Shown here piece by piece: positions 21,589-33,176 of a stretch of 64,000 nucleotides of DNA. Both the position numbers and the translations under genes were made by a program. This DNA is from Saitoella complicata NRRL Y-17804 (Eukaryota > Ascomycota > Saitoellomycetes > Saitoellales > Saitoellaceae): NCBI RefSeq assembly GCF_001661265.1, contig NW_017567006.1, forward strand, positions 62,001 to 126,000, given 5' to 3'. The first letter of the stretch is position 1, and every line of letters begins with the position of its first letter. The notes beneath the pieces are model-generated. The model saw only the letters and a program-made list of their open reading frames with translations, had not been told where the DNA came from and searched no databases.

Positions 21589-23698
21589 ATGTTCCGTTCG
21601 GCTGTTCGTTCGGCTACGCCCGCCATTGCTTCTGTTGCCAGGAGGTCTGCCGTCGGTGCTGTGAGTATTCCCTTTCCTCGTTCTCTGTGTCTGTCTGCAT
21701 CGGCCTCGAGGAAAAGTTTTTGATGATGACGGAAGAGAGGGACATGTGGCAATTCGACCGAGTTGGAGGGAAGCGTGTGGTACAGAGAGGGAGAAGAGGA
21801 TCAATTGGATCGCGAAGGCAATGAATGATGAACGCTGTTCGTTGCTGGAGGGTGAAAATGCCTCGGGGTGTCGAAACGACGTCAATTCCGGAGAACCGGC
21901 AGATCACACAAAGACACGAAGAATTGAAGCAATCCTTTTTCCATATACAGCATATACTTTCGACAATGCTTCTCGACCCATTTCAACGCCGATTTCACGT
22001 CTTTGATCTGCCGGTGATCCTTTATCTGATGTCACATCAAAACTTTTCCCGAGGGCCTAGAATGCATTCAGACACAACGGATGAAAAGAAACGAGAAAGT
22101 ACAATGGCTAATTCTCGTTTTTACAGGCCACCCGTGCTGTTCCTTCTATCGCTGCCCGTGGCTATGCCGAGGCCAAGGCCTCCCCCACTGAGGTTTCCTC
22201 CATCCTCGAGGAGCGCATCCGTGGTGCCGCTGCTGAGATCAACCTCGCCGAGACCGGTCGTGTTCTCTCCGTCGGAGACGGTATTGCCCGTGTCCACGGT
22301 TTGAACAACGTCCAGGCTGAGGAGTTGGTCGAGTTCGCCTCTGGTGTCAAGGGTATGGCTCTTAACTTGGAAGCCGGCCAGGTCGGTTGTGTGTTGTTCG
22401 GTAACGACCGTCTCGTCAAGGAGGGTGAGACCGTTAAGCGTACCGGTGAGATTGTCGACGTTCCCGTCGGGCCCGAGCTTTTGGGCCGTGTCGTCGATGC
22501 CCTCGGTAACCCCATCGACGGTAAGGGCCCCATCAAGGCCTCCGAGCGTCGTCGTGCTCAGTTGAAGGCTCCCGGTATCTTGCCCCGTCGTTCCGTCAAC
22601 GAGCCCATGCAGACTGGTTTGAAGTCCGTCGACGCCATGGTTCCCGTCGGTCGTGGTCAGCGTGAGTTGATTATTGGTGATCGTCAGACCGGTAAGACCG
22701 CTGTCGCTCTCGACACCATCCTTAACCAGAAGCGCTGGAACGACTCCTCTGACGAGTCCAAGAAGCTCTACTGTGTCTACGTCGCTGTCGGTCAGAAGCG
22801 TTCCACCGTTGCTCAGCTCGTCCAGACCCTCGAGGAGAACGACGCCTTGAAGTACTCCATCGTCGTCGCTGCTACTGCTTCCGAGGCTGCTCCCCTTCAG
22901 TACATCGCTCCTTTCTCTGGATGTGCTATGGGTGAGTGGTTCCGTGACAACGGTCGCCACGCCTTGATCATCTACGATGACTTGTCCAAGCAGGCCGTCG
23001 CTTACCGTCAGATGTCCCTTTTGCTTCGTCGTCCCCCCGGTCGTGAGGCTTACCCCGGAGACGTTTTCTACCTCCACTCTCGTCTCCTCGAGCGTGCTGC
23101 TAAGATGAACGAGAAGTTCGGTGGTGGTTCCTTGACTGCCCTCCCCATCATTGAGACCCAGGGTGGTGATGTCTCCGCTTACATTCCTACCAACGTCATT
23201 TCCATCACTGACGGTCAGATCTTCTTGGAGGCTGAGTTGTTCTTCAAGGGTATCCGTCCCGCCATTAACGTCGGTCTTTCCGTCTCCCGTGTCGGTTCCG
23301 CCGCTCAGGTCAAGGCCATGAAGCAGGTCGCTGGTTCCTTGAAGCTTTTCTTGGCTCAGTACCGTGAGGTCGCCGCTTTCGCCCAGTTCGGTTCCGACTT
23401 GGATGCCTCCACCAAGCAGACCCTCAGCCGTGGTGAGCGTTTGACTGAGTTGTTGAAGCAGCCCCAGTACTCTCCTATGTCTGTTGAGGACCAGGTTCCT
23501 CTCATCTTCTGTGGTGTTAACGGTCTTTTGGACACCCTTCCCGTTAACCGCATCACTGAGTTCGAGAAGAAGTTCTTGGCCCACATCAAGGCCAACGCCT
23601 CTGACATCCAGGAGAAGATCAAGACCGAGGGACAGATCTCCAAGGAGTTGGACGCCCGTATCCGTGACGTCGCTAAGGAGTTCTTGGCCTCTTTCTAA
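21589..23698 (+). CDS. ATP1: mitochondrial F1 ATP synthase subunit alpha
   Basis: Alpha subunit of the F1 catalytic head on the matrix side of the inner membrane; it binds nucleotide at non-catalytic sites. Exon 1 (21589-21660) codes a basic, Ser/Ala-rich mitochondrial presequence. A 466-nt intron (GTGAGT to TTACAG) is by far the longest intron in the window. Exon 2 (22127-23698) completes 547 residues. The P-loop GDRQTGKT lies near residues 207-214, a Walker B-like [11 protein letters not shown] near 295, and the alpha-subunit signature region [17 protein letters not shown] near residue 395. Codon use is strongly biased (GTC, ATC, CGT, GGT, AAG), as expected for a highly expressed gene. Confidence 0.97.
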
Positions 23699-24143
23699 GC
23701 AATTTGCATTCGAGCATGCTGCATAGACTGGGGTGATGTGCGTTAACTGAATGGAGAACGCTACTTGTATTGTATCTTACGGGGTGATAGGTTAGGGGTA
23801 CGCCCACTAATTTTGTAACTGCGGTGGTTGTAGGATGGAGGAATTGTCTAAAATATGAAAAGTTCTTTTTCCCATATCGATGTTTCTGCTCGTCACCGTG
23901 ACTGTCCTTCATATAACCCAACGTAAAGGTGAGAAGTACGCCTGAAGTGAAGTCGAGCAATCTATTCAGATCTTGCCAACCTTACAAACTCGATAGTTTT
24001 CTCCCATTCATAGAGTTGAGCTTCTGTGCATGGGCTCCTCGGTACATGTGACCCGAGATAAGGTTTGCGCACATTTCATCACCGACACTCCTAACACCCG
24101 CAAATAAGGGTAAATGTGTGGCGGTAGATCCCAGCACAGCGCA
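23699..24143. other. intergenic
   Basis: 3' flank of ATP1 and upstream region of AMD1. I see no gene. An in-frame ATG at 24114 would extend AMD1 by ten codons. Confidence 0.4.
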
Positions 24144-26717
24144 ATGAACGACGAGGACGACTTCATGTCTATGCCTCATTCACCAACCGGATCGCTACTC
24201 GCGGGGTCATTCTCGAGCTTCATCATGTCCGAGGGACCGCAGAGACGGGGAAGTATGAGGACCGAGGAGAACGGGGAGGATCCGGAGGAGGAGGATGAGC
24301 ATCCGCATCCGTTCTACGATTATGCCACGGACAAGAAGTTGTTGAGCGTGCGTTGACTTGGCCTTAGCTTCCATGGAGAGCGGGAGGCTAACAAGAATGT
24401 ACAGGTCGGCCCTAAGCAATGGCTCAACGCAACTGGCCGTGAACGGACAGCATCCGCCATGTCTAAATCCCTTCCTACAAACAACAACTCCGTCTCTTCT
24501 CGTCCTCCAACTTCCTCCGCCGGGCAGGCTCCTCCACCATTCCGTCCTCCCCCCGCAACTGCTGGTCCAGTACAGAACGAGACAGCGTCAGCACCCATGC
24601 CCATGCCCGAAGCTCCAACTGGTACAGGTGCAACGACACCGACGATCACACCCGAGGTCGCCGCGATCTTCCAAAACATCCAGCACTGTATCAATCTCCG
24701 TGAGAAGTACATCAAGCTTAGTAACCAGCGTGATGGAGATAACCCCAGAGACGAGGTCGGCAAGTGGAAGGTGTACCCTCCCACTCCGAATCACCCTCCA
24801 AAGCAAAGTATCCCTGAGGCGGTCGGCGCGGACTTTGACTTTGAGAAATGTGAGATCCCGGGTAGCCATGAGTATGCGTGGGAGATGGACAGGTCTGGTG
24901 TATACCAAGTCTCTCGCTCTGATAACGAAAAGATCGTGGATGTACCGACCATCAGGGATTATTACCTCGATCTGGAAGCCATCTCTGAGATCGCAAGTGA
25001 CGGTCCCGCGAAGAGTTTTGCGTTCAGACGGTTACAGTACCTCGAGGGCAAGTGGAATATGTACATCCTTCAGAACGAGTTCGAGGAACTGGCTGCTACC
25101 AAAGTTTGTCGCAATGTCAATTGGCATGTTTTACACACGCTGACATGATTGTCAGAGAGTTCCTCATCGTGATTTTTATAATGTGCGAAAGGTGGATACC
25201 CATATTCACCACTCCGCTTGTATGAACCAGAAGCACTTGCTCCGGTTCATCAAGTCGAAGTTGAAGAAGAGTCCTGAAGTATGATATCGATCCCTTAACT
25301 GAGCCCTTTGTCGGTAAGCTCACCATGTTACAGGAAATGGTTATCTTCCGTGATGGCAAACACCTCACTCTCCGCGAAGTATTCGACTCGCTCTCTCTTA
25401 CCGCCTATGATCTTTCTATCGACACCCTCGATATGCACGCACACAAAGACTCTTTCCACCGATTTGACAAGTTCAACTTGAAGTATAACCCAATCGGAGA
25501 ATCTCGTTTGCGTGAGATCTTCTTGAAGACGGATAACTATATTCAGGGAAGGTACCTCGCGGAGTTGACGAAGGAGGTAATCGGGGATATGGAGGTAGGG
25601 AAATATCAGATGGCCGAGTACCGAATCTCGATTTATGGACGGTAAGAAGCTTATGTATTGCATCCCACGTTGAACGTTTGACTAATGCTCATCTTACACA
25701 GATCTGTTGACGAATGGGACAAACTCGCAGCTTGGGTTATCGACAACAAGCTCTTCTCTCACAACATCCGTTGGTTGATCCAGATTCCCCGTCTCTACAA
25801 CATCTACAAATCCTCCAATATCGTCTCTAACTTCGCCGACGTCATCCGTAATATCTTCGAACCTCTCTTCGAAGTCACAAAAGACCCTGCCTCTCACCCT
25901 AAACTCCACATCTTTCTCCAGCGCGTGATCGGATTTGACTCTGTCGACGACGAATCAAAGAACGAGAGACGTATTTGGAGAAAGTACCCGGAGCCGAGGG
26001 AGTGGGATAATGCGCAGAACCCGCCGTACAGTTACTGGATTTATTTCATGTATGCGAATATGACGAGTTTGAATGCGTGGAGGAAGGAGAGGGGGTTCAA
26101 TACGTTTTTGTTGAGGCCTCACTGTGGTGAGGCGGGTGATAGCGAGCATTTAGCCACTGCGTTCTTGACTTGTCATTCGGTATGTCGATGCCATCATGGT
26201 ACAATTGCAGTTGCTTGAGTATGTGCTAACGTCAGTGATGTAGGTGAGTCACGGTATCATGCTCCGCAAGGTGCCATTACTCCAGTACCTCTTCTACCTC
26301 CAGCAAATCGGTATCGCCATGTCACCCCTCTCGAACAACGCCCTCTTCCTCGCCTACGAGCGAAACCCACTCCCATCCTTCTTCCGCCGCGGTCTAAACG
26401 TTTCGCTCTCCACCGACGATCCCCTCCTCTTCCACTTCACCAAGGAGCCCCTTATGGAAGAATTCTCCGTCGCTGCACAGATCTGGAAAATGTCATCAAT
26501 GGACATGTGCGAGCTCGCACGGAACTCTGTGTTGCAGTCTGGATGGGAGATGGAGGTTAAACAGCATTGGTTGGGCAAGAATTGCTATAACCCCGGGCCG
26601 GAGGGGAATGATATCCAAAAGACGAACGTGCCGGATTTGAGGCTGAAGTATAGGTGGGATATGTTGAAGGCTGAGTGTGATCTTGTAAATGGACGGTTCA
26701 GGACTGCGATGAACTGA
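24144..26717 (+). CDS. AMD1: AMP deaminase
   Basis: Cytosolic enzyme converting AMP to IMP and ammonia in purine nucleotide balance. Six exons (24144-24347, 24405-25103, 25156-25278, 25334-25641, 25702-26179, 26244-26717) join in frame to 761 residues. The N-terminal region is variable and Ser-rich. The conserved enzyme starts near residue 290. Metal and catalytic motifs are visible: [16 protein letters not shown] (metal His pair), [16 protein letters not shown], ending exon 5 with HCGEAGD.EHL, and [10 protein letters not shown] in exon 6. Each splice site was placed by restoring these motifs; the donor of intron 2 (GTTTGT) is atypical but the fit is exact. The ATG at 24144 has better context than the in-frame one at 24114. 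Confidence 0.95.
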
Positions 26718-26969
26718 TCTTTCGTCGTACTGATGATAGTTGGGTATGTCAAATCATAATAGGGTGTAGTAAATTATTTAACATCTTTGTTAAGTGAGTT
26801 CACAGACGGCGTGGACTCCTGCGGTTTCTCAGCTCCGCCTGCAGACTCTGCGCAAACGGCCGATAAGCCTTGGAAATCTTTGGCTGGCGCGAACTTACTT
26901 GAACTCCAAAGGCATCAACAAAAGAGCATTCATCCAGTCTTCCCTTCGTTCCATCTCTCGTCATCCAAA

Positions 26970-27074
26970 ATGCCCACTCACAACATCGGCGACCACCAAT
27001 CCCAAGCCGACCCGAACGGCGAAACAACAACCCCCACCACTACCCTCCGACCAAACGCCGCAGCCTTCGTTCCC

Positions 27075-27107
<33 letters not shown>

Positions 27108-27906
27108 CAGTCCCAGTCCCAGTCCCACAAAGCCACAAACCCCTCCCTCGTCCCCCAACAAGCAAAAGTCCCCACCACCCCGACCGAGAAGCAGAATACC
27201 CAGCGCCTGATCGTGGTGTTGATGCAAGCGAGTCTGGAGACGTATAAAGTTGGAAAGACAAAGGATGCAAAGTATCAGTTGTTGAATTGCGATGATCATC
27301 AGGGGATTTTGAAGAAGATGGGGGTTGAGGCTAGACCGGATATCACCCACCAGGTCCGTAATTCCACTGTGCTACATGCAAAGAACATTGTGCTGATGAA
27401 GGGTTACATTACAGTGTCTACTCACCCTTCTCGACTCTCCCCTTAACAAGGCCGGTCGCCTCCAAGTCTACATCCAAACCCAGAAAAACGTCCTCATCGA
27501 AGTCAACCCCCACGTCCGTATCCCCCGCACATTCAAACGCTTCTCCGGACTCATGGTCCAACTCCTCCACAAGCTCTCTATCCGCTCCGTCAACGGCTCC
27601 GAAAAACTCCTCAAAGTCATCAAAAACCCAATCACGGACCACCTTCCCGCCAACTGCCACAAAATTACGCTCTCGTTCGATGCGCCGGCTGTCAAGTTGA
27701 GCGAGTATGTTCCGAAGGCGTGTGTGGATGAGAAGGGAGAGCCGAGGAGTTTGTGTATTGCGCTTGGGGCTATGGCGCATGGGGAGGATAATTTTGCGGA
27801 TGGGTGGGTTGATGAGAAGATTGCGGTTAGTGAGTATGCGTTGAGTGCGTCTGTCGCTTGTGGAAAGTTCTGTTGTGCTGCTGAGGAGACTTGGGGTATT
27901 CTTTAA
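26970..27906 (+). CDS. EMG1: 18S rRNA pseudouridine N1-methyltransferase Emg1/Nep1
   Basis: Nucleolar SPOUT-fold methyltransferase that modifies the hypermodified pseudouridine of 18S rRNA and is needed for 40S assembly. Exons 26970-27353 and 27415-27906 with a 61-nt intron (GTCCGT to TTACAG) give 291 residues. The N-terminal 70 residues are low complexity, including eight Ser-Gln repeats. The enzyme then begins with [27 protein letters not shown] and EARPDITHQ at the splice junction, followed by [34 protein letters not shown] lies near residue 150 and [11 protein letters not shown] near 248. The N-terminal repeat is not part of the conserved family. Confidence 0.96.
27078..27126 (+). repeat. 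CAGTCC hexanucleotide repeat coding Ser-Gln
   Basis: About eight tandem CAGTCC units inside the N-terminal coding region of EMG1, with one TCTCAG variant. Confidence 0.8.
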
Positions 27907-28069
27907 CGTAGGGAAGGAAAATGGTGGAGATGGTATGGTGTAATGGAGTGAAGTTGGAGAGGGACGGGACATCGTGTACAGGCTGCTGCAGCTGAGTCAC
28001 AGTCTGAAGTTCTCCCGGATAGAAATACTCACAACCTATATGTAGTAGCACCTAAGCAGTATCCCTGGC

Positions 28070-30795
28070 TCAGTCGTCATTCTCCCACAGACCCTTGCTC
28101 CACGAGTTTCCCTTCTTCTTCCCAAATGCTTCCGTCAACCATTCCGTCAGCTTCCGGTAAACGGCCGGATTGGCGTTATGAAAGTAGATGCTGTGATCAC
28201 TGTCAGGGAACACGTGCATATCATAGTTTGTCACGCCGGCAAGATCCAGCTTGTCGAGGAGTGAAAGCGTGTTCTGGAAGTGCACGTTATCGTCGCCAGA
28301 ACCGTGCATGACGAGGAAACGATCTGCGCTGGCCAGGTTGTTGATATCATGGATGGCGGATTGCCGGTAGCCATCCAAATTGTCGGTAATGGTCCCCATA
28401 TAACGCTCAGTGTATACGGAATCTGTATGACATCGTTAGTAAAACTCACAGAGACACACTTCACACGATGTCGTACCATAGTATCTCCAATCCGTAACAG
28501 GAGCAACAGCCATCCCGTACTGGAACACTCCACTCCCCTGTTCCAGGACCTTCAACGTCAAGAACCCACCGAAACTCCAACCCCAGATCGCAATCTTCGT
28601 TTCATCGACATACTTCTTCTTTGCCCACTGTTTACCCGCCTCGATTTGATCTCGCGCTTCAAGAGCACCGACCTGACCTCGAATACCGACTCTGTTCTTG
28701 CGGCCCATGAAACCTGTACCGCGGCCGTCGACGATTACGGTGATGTACGCGCGGTCTGGGTCAGAGGCCAAGACCGAGTGCCAATCATAGTTGAAGGTCT
28801 TCTTGACGGATTGGGAGATTGGTCCACCATATGGGTGGAAGAGGACTGGGTACTTGGTCGCACCGGTGTCATCAAACCCAGGCGGTCTGATTTCGACAGC
28901 ATTGAGGGTGTACCCATCGACAATGATTTGGCTGTAGTGGAAAGTAGGCAGGTCATACACCTCCACCTCCGTCTTGACGCGTTCGTTTGTCTCGAGGTCG
29001 TGCGAGTAGGACGCATCGACAGTGCTGAGCACTTTTTGCCAGGGCACGTTAGGACCGGTGTATGACAATGTGTACCACTCAGCTCCAGGTGCGAAGTCAA
29101 CCTCGTAAAATGCTTCCTCCGTGGTATTGGTAATTGGCTTTGAAGCAGTGCCATCGAGCTTCACAGAATACACATGCCTCTCGATTGAACTTTTCTCGGT
29201 ACTGACAAAGTACACCAACCCGCGCTGAAGATCAAGTCCCTTGACACCGCCATCGACCTCCCAATTACCACTGGTCAGGTAAGCTGTGGGCTCACTGCTG
29301 GTGACAGGCGTGTAGTACGCGAGGTGGTTGTTTCCGTCCTTGATGACGATATCGATGTACCCGTCCTCAGGTCTGCCATTCGCGACATCCTTGGGTACCC
29401 AACGAGTTTCCCGAGTGACCTCGAACCAACCGCCATCTTCGGCAAAGATGTCCGTGGTGCGAACTACGTGGCCGGTACGCGCAGTGATATCGAGAATGAC
29501 CGTTTTCAAGATAGAGGAGTCACGGTTGGTGATGTGCATCAGAGCTGTATCTCGTCCAACCCATGCCAACTCGGTGATAATGCGGTCCTCAGGACTAAAG
29601 TCATCTTCAATGGCGATAGTGAACGGGGTACCGACATTGGCATCCGTGTTGTCATCAGTCGTCTCAGGCGGAATGGTGTAAAAATACATCTCAGTCACCG
29701 GGTTAGGGAACCCCGGCTTCGGGTACTTCACCGCCAGATTTTCCGGATACGCCCTGATATCTTCACGGCTGTTCTCCGGAATGTAGTACGGAATCTCGTA
29801 CGTAGGAGTCTGCGATTCGTTTGTGCGGAGGTACGCAACATGTGCGTTTGCCGGCGAGAACCACGTAACAGAGTTCGTCTGGAAGACTTCCTCCTCGTAT
29901 ACCCAGTCTGGAACACCATTGAAGACATTGGGTCCACCATCTTTGGTGACACGCCATTCTTTCTCGGTCATGCTTGAGCGAACCCAGAGATCACCGTTCT
30001 CGACCCAGGCGAGAGCGGATCCGTTTCCGCTCCATCCTGCCCAGTTTAGAGTGCGGGCTCCAGCAACGGCGGAGGTGCTATGGGATTCGGTGTCGTAAAC
30101 CCAGTATTTGGCCCAGAATGAGTGGCGGAAGTTACGGTGAACATCCGTTGCGAACAGGATGTACCTGGCATCTCGGCTCAACCAGTATTTGCTGAGACGC
30201 AGTTGATTGCCGGTGCTTGGGTCCTTGATCTCTGATTCCTTCACGAGTGTGGAGCTTGAGCCGGTAGTGTCTTCAACTCGAAGCTCTCCATTCGTCCTGG
30301 TAAGGAATGTACCATGCGTTGCGTTGGACGACGGCAACCATGACACAGTATGAGTCCGCGGCCAGAACGCACCAGCGTCGAGAGTTTCGCGGGTGATGTG
30401 TGGTTTGCCCGTGCCCGACAAGGATAGATGAGATGTGGGCAGTGCTGGATGTGTTCGTAGGAGGTAGTATGCAAGTAACGAGAGCCATATCAGAGAAACG
30501 ACTCCAACGCCGCCAAATAGCCATCGTCGGAAGTTCTGCATCAAGGTTCAGCTTAACTCATTGCCAAGAACTCCATCAAACTCACTGTTCTCTTCCGTGA
30601 TGCGTCGCGGGCACCCATCAACCCATCTTCCTCATCCTCAATATCCATCTCCTCCATCTTCGGCTCCTCCTCTCCCGCGGCTGGCGCATGTCGGGCGGAA
30701 GTCGGATCCAGCTCATCAAGCACGAAGCTATCCTCTGACGAAGACGAGGATCTTGGAGATGACAATGAAGGTCGATTGGAGTTCTCTGGAGGCAT
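28070..30795 (-). CDS. dipeptidyl aminopeptidase, S9B family (Dap2/Ste13-like)
   Basis: A type II membrane serine peptidase that removes X-Pro or X-Ala dipeptides, in the vacuole (Dap2) or late Golgi (Ste13). Three exons (30795-30586, 30535-28477, 28422-28070) give 873 residues. A Ser-rich, acidic cytosolic tail of about 75 residues precedes one membrane helix ([20 protein letters not shown]). The beta-propeller follows, and the alpha/beta hydrolase is at the C-terminus. The catalytic triad is visible: Ser about 724 in GWSFGG, Asp about 800 in [10 protein letters not shown], and His about 833 in DSDHSIYFH. The second junction restores [14 protein letters not shown], a conserved family segment. 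Vacuolar or Golgi location cannot be decided from the sequence alone. Confidence 0.95.
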
Positions 30796-31235
30796 TGGTC
30801 CTCATGAATTTCGTATACAGATTGTAGCGAAGGTCGAAGATTATGAGTGGGCTGTACGGTAAATGTGGTTAAGTACATACGAGCGGGACCGAGCGTAGCA
30901 CGCGCGCGGATAGGCGCGGGGCTGGGCGCAGCGTAACGGGTCTTTGTCCCTGGATTACTCGATCAGGATTCCAATGACTGACTTGTCATTCCCTTATGAA
31001 GACGAGTTGCTTCGTTAGTATAGATGCTTGTGATCTTGTTCATACGTGTCGTTCGAGAAGGGTTCGGAAGCTCGAGTCGCTTTTTCTTCCGTACGTAGGG
31101 TACAAAGCTTGATTCCCACGCCTGATTGGACGATGAAATGAAAGGCAAACTCGCCAAAGTCGAGTCACTGCCCGGTGGTAAAATTAGGTAAAGCTAAAGG
31201 GTAATATGCCTATCCACAACAAGTCTTTTCATGAC
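30796..31235. other. intergenic
   Basis: Upstream region of the peptidase gene and 3' flank of the Thr-rich protein gene. I see no gene. Confidence 0.4.
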
Positions 31236-32435
31236 CTAATCCCTCTCCCTGGAGTTAGAGTTCTTGCCGCAGTTGGTAGGAGTAACAGTCGCAGTAACGA
31301 GCTGAATCCTCTTCACGTACGTAGTAGTAGGCTTTCCAGAAGTCTTGGTGACCTTAACAGTGTTCTTCTTTCCCCAAACAGTCTGGCGGCGACCGGTCTT
31401 GGTAATCCACGAAGAGGGAACGGTGACGAAGACAGTGGAGGTGCGCTCAGCAGTCTCGGTGGTAGTCGACTCGACCTCGACAGTCTTGGGCTTACCGACG
31501 GTCTTGGTGGTGGTGCGACGAGCGGTAGCCTTGGAGCTCACGGAGGTCTTGGTGTAAGTGGTCACAGTTGTGGTAGATTCTTCCTCCGCGGTGACGGGGT
31601 AAGCAGAGGAGATGACCACCGTGCTGGTGGTGGTGAAGGGGTAAGAAGTGGTGGTGGAGGTATAGTGGGTGGAGGTGATGGAGGTGGTGGTAGTGGGGAC
31701 GGCGGAGGTGAAGGTAGAGGTCTCGACGACGGTAGAGGTAGTAGTGGAGGTCTCGTCAGCGACGGCACGCCTGTTCCTCCACTTGCTAGTGGTAGAAGAA
31801 GAGCAAGCCTTGGTCACCTTCTTGGTGGACTTGACGGAGCTGACGACAGTCTTGGTAGGACGGGTCCAGACGGTAGAGTAGAAGGTAGGGATAACCGTGA
31901 TGGTGGGAGTAATGGTGGTAGTCTTCTTTCCCTTCTTGACGACAGCAGTCTCCTTCTTCCACTTCGTCTCGGTCTCGGTTGACCAGGCAGTCGTGGTGAT
32001 GGTGGGAGCACGGACGGAGACAGTATTGGTCCAGATGACGTTCTTGATAGAGCGGGAAATGGTCTTCACGGTCTCGGTCTCGATGTCGGTGCTGGTAGCC
32101 ACCGTTGTGGGGTACTCATAGGTGCTGGTCTTAGAAACGACCCAGGGCTTGGTGGCTGTGATGGTGGACACAGCGCCAACGGAGATGGTCTGGGTTTGAG
32201 TAGCGGTGGAGGGAGCAGGGACCGAGACGGTGGTAGTGGAAGTCTCGAACTCAGTGAAGGTCACATAGTTGGTGGTGGTCTCCTCAGCGGGATCAGCAAC
32301 AACGGTACCGTTGGTGAAAGTGCCATTGGAGAGCTGACGACGCTCAAGGCCAGGGTAGCTAGGGTTGTACGGCACCGCCTCGGTGATGGCAGTAAGAGCC
32401 GAAAGCGCGACGATCAAAGTGTTAAGAATGGCCAT
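31236..32435 (-). CDS. secreted Thr-rich protein with dibasic sites, unknown function
   Basis: A 399-residue predicted secreted protein that I do not recognise. Residues 1-20 form a signal peptide (MAILNTLIVALSALTAITEA). A dibasic Kex2-type site (ERR) lies near residue 33, so residues 21-33 may be a short propeptide. Further dibasic sites occur near the middle (KWRNRRAV) and toward the end (TGRRQ). The rest is dominated by Thr, Ser and Val in TTT/TVT blocks, giving a beta-strand-prone, heavily O-glycosylable chain, with basic KKGKK and KKVTK stretches. Only two cysteines are visible. There is no GPI signal at the hydrophilic C-terminus. It may be a soluble wall or matrix protein or a precursor of several processed pieces; both ideas are inference. 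The ATG at 32435 begins the signal peptide. Confidence 0.72.
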   Translation of the reverse strand: MAILNTLIVALSALTAITEAVPYNPSYPGLERRQLSNGTFTNGTVVADPAEETTTNYVTFTEFETSTTTVSVPAPSTATQTQTISVGAVSTITATKPWVVSKTSTYEYPTTVATSTDIETETVKTISRSIKNVIWTNTVSVRAPTITTTAWSTETETKWKKETAVVKKGKKTTTITPTITVIPTFYSTVWTRPTKTVVSSVKSTKKVTKACSSSTTSKWRNRRAVADETSTTTSTVVETSTFTSAVPTTTTSITSTHYTSTTTSYPFTTTSTVVISSAYPVTAEEESTTTVTTYTKTSVSSKATARRTTTKTVGKPKTVEVESTTTETAERTSTVFVTVPSSWITKTGRRQTVWGKKNTVKVTKTSGKPTTTYVKRIQLVTATVTPTNCGKNSNSRERD

Positions 32436-33176
32436 TGTCGAGTATCCTAACATGCCGTTATCGATCCGAGCACCCTCGCGAGGTGTAGCGAGCTCTTATG
32501 TGTACAGAACCGAAGCACGCTTTTCTTCCCATGGCAATATAACGCTTGCGCCTCGCAGAGTGTCTGCTTAACGGTTCCAGAAATGAACTCAACGGGGCTC
32601 ACTGAAGCGGCCAACGTACGTTCAAAACCCGGGTCAGTGCGCGTGCATGATTGAGATGCCAATTGCCCCCTAAATAAGGCTCATTTCATGCCAAATGTTG
32701 GCTTGTGGCCTGAGTGGATAGCGTTAGTGCTGAAGCCTATCCCTTTGAATTCTTTTGCGCAGTGAGAAAATCGTCGCATAAGGTTTAGTGCAGCGTATGG
32801 GGTCCGTGCGCAAAAGCATGGTCGTGCACGCACCCGTCCCCAAAGTCCAGCATCCGGAGATCCGGATCAGTGAATCGGGGTCAATTGGCTCTGGTCGGAT
32901 TGACCTCGCAAGGCATGTTCAGGCTGTTGCTTTACTTCAGCTGTTTTTCCGGTTCAGTCCATGTTCATGATCCTGAGGTCTTGGTGTGGCGGGTGGTGGC
33001 CGTGCACATAGCAACGGTGACCGAGCTGCACCTGCAGCGTACGGTACGCTGAGCCCAATAACAAACAGTTACAAGATTCGCGTCCAAAAATCCGACAAGT
33101 ACTCGACTTCACGCTCTTTGATCAGCCGTCAGATACGCTCTCTTCCGACAGTTACGTTTTATCAGGAGATGCCATC
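32436..33176. promoter_or_regulatory. divergent promoter region, Thr-rich protein / MPS1
   Basis: 741 nt between divergent genes. A four-codon upstream ORF (ATG CCA TCA TGT TGA) begins at 33169 and overlaps the MPS1 start codon. I see no other feature. Confidence 0.45.

Noticed and set aside
21661-22126. Possible box C/D snoRNA in the ATP1 intron (TGATGA-like motifs)
   Set aside because: No properly spaced D box or terminal stem could be found around the C-like motifs.
22121-23584. Long open frame (487 codons) on the strand opposite ATP1
   Set aside because: It mirrors the extreme codon bias of ATP1 exon 2 and has a Gly/Thr/Leu/Val/Asp composition with no family character.
32701-32760. tRNA-Ser/Leu-like D-arm sequence (GTGGCCTGAGTGG)
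   Set aside because: No matching acceptor stem or T arm follows, so no cloverleaf can be formed.
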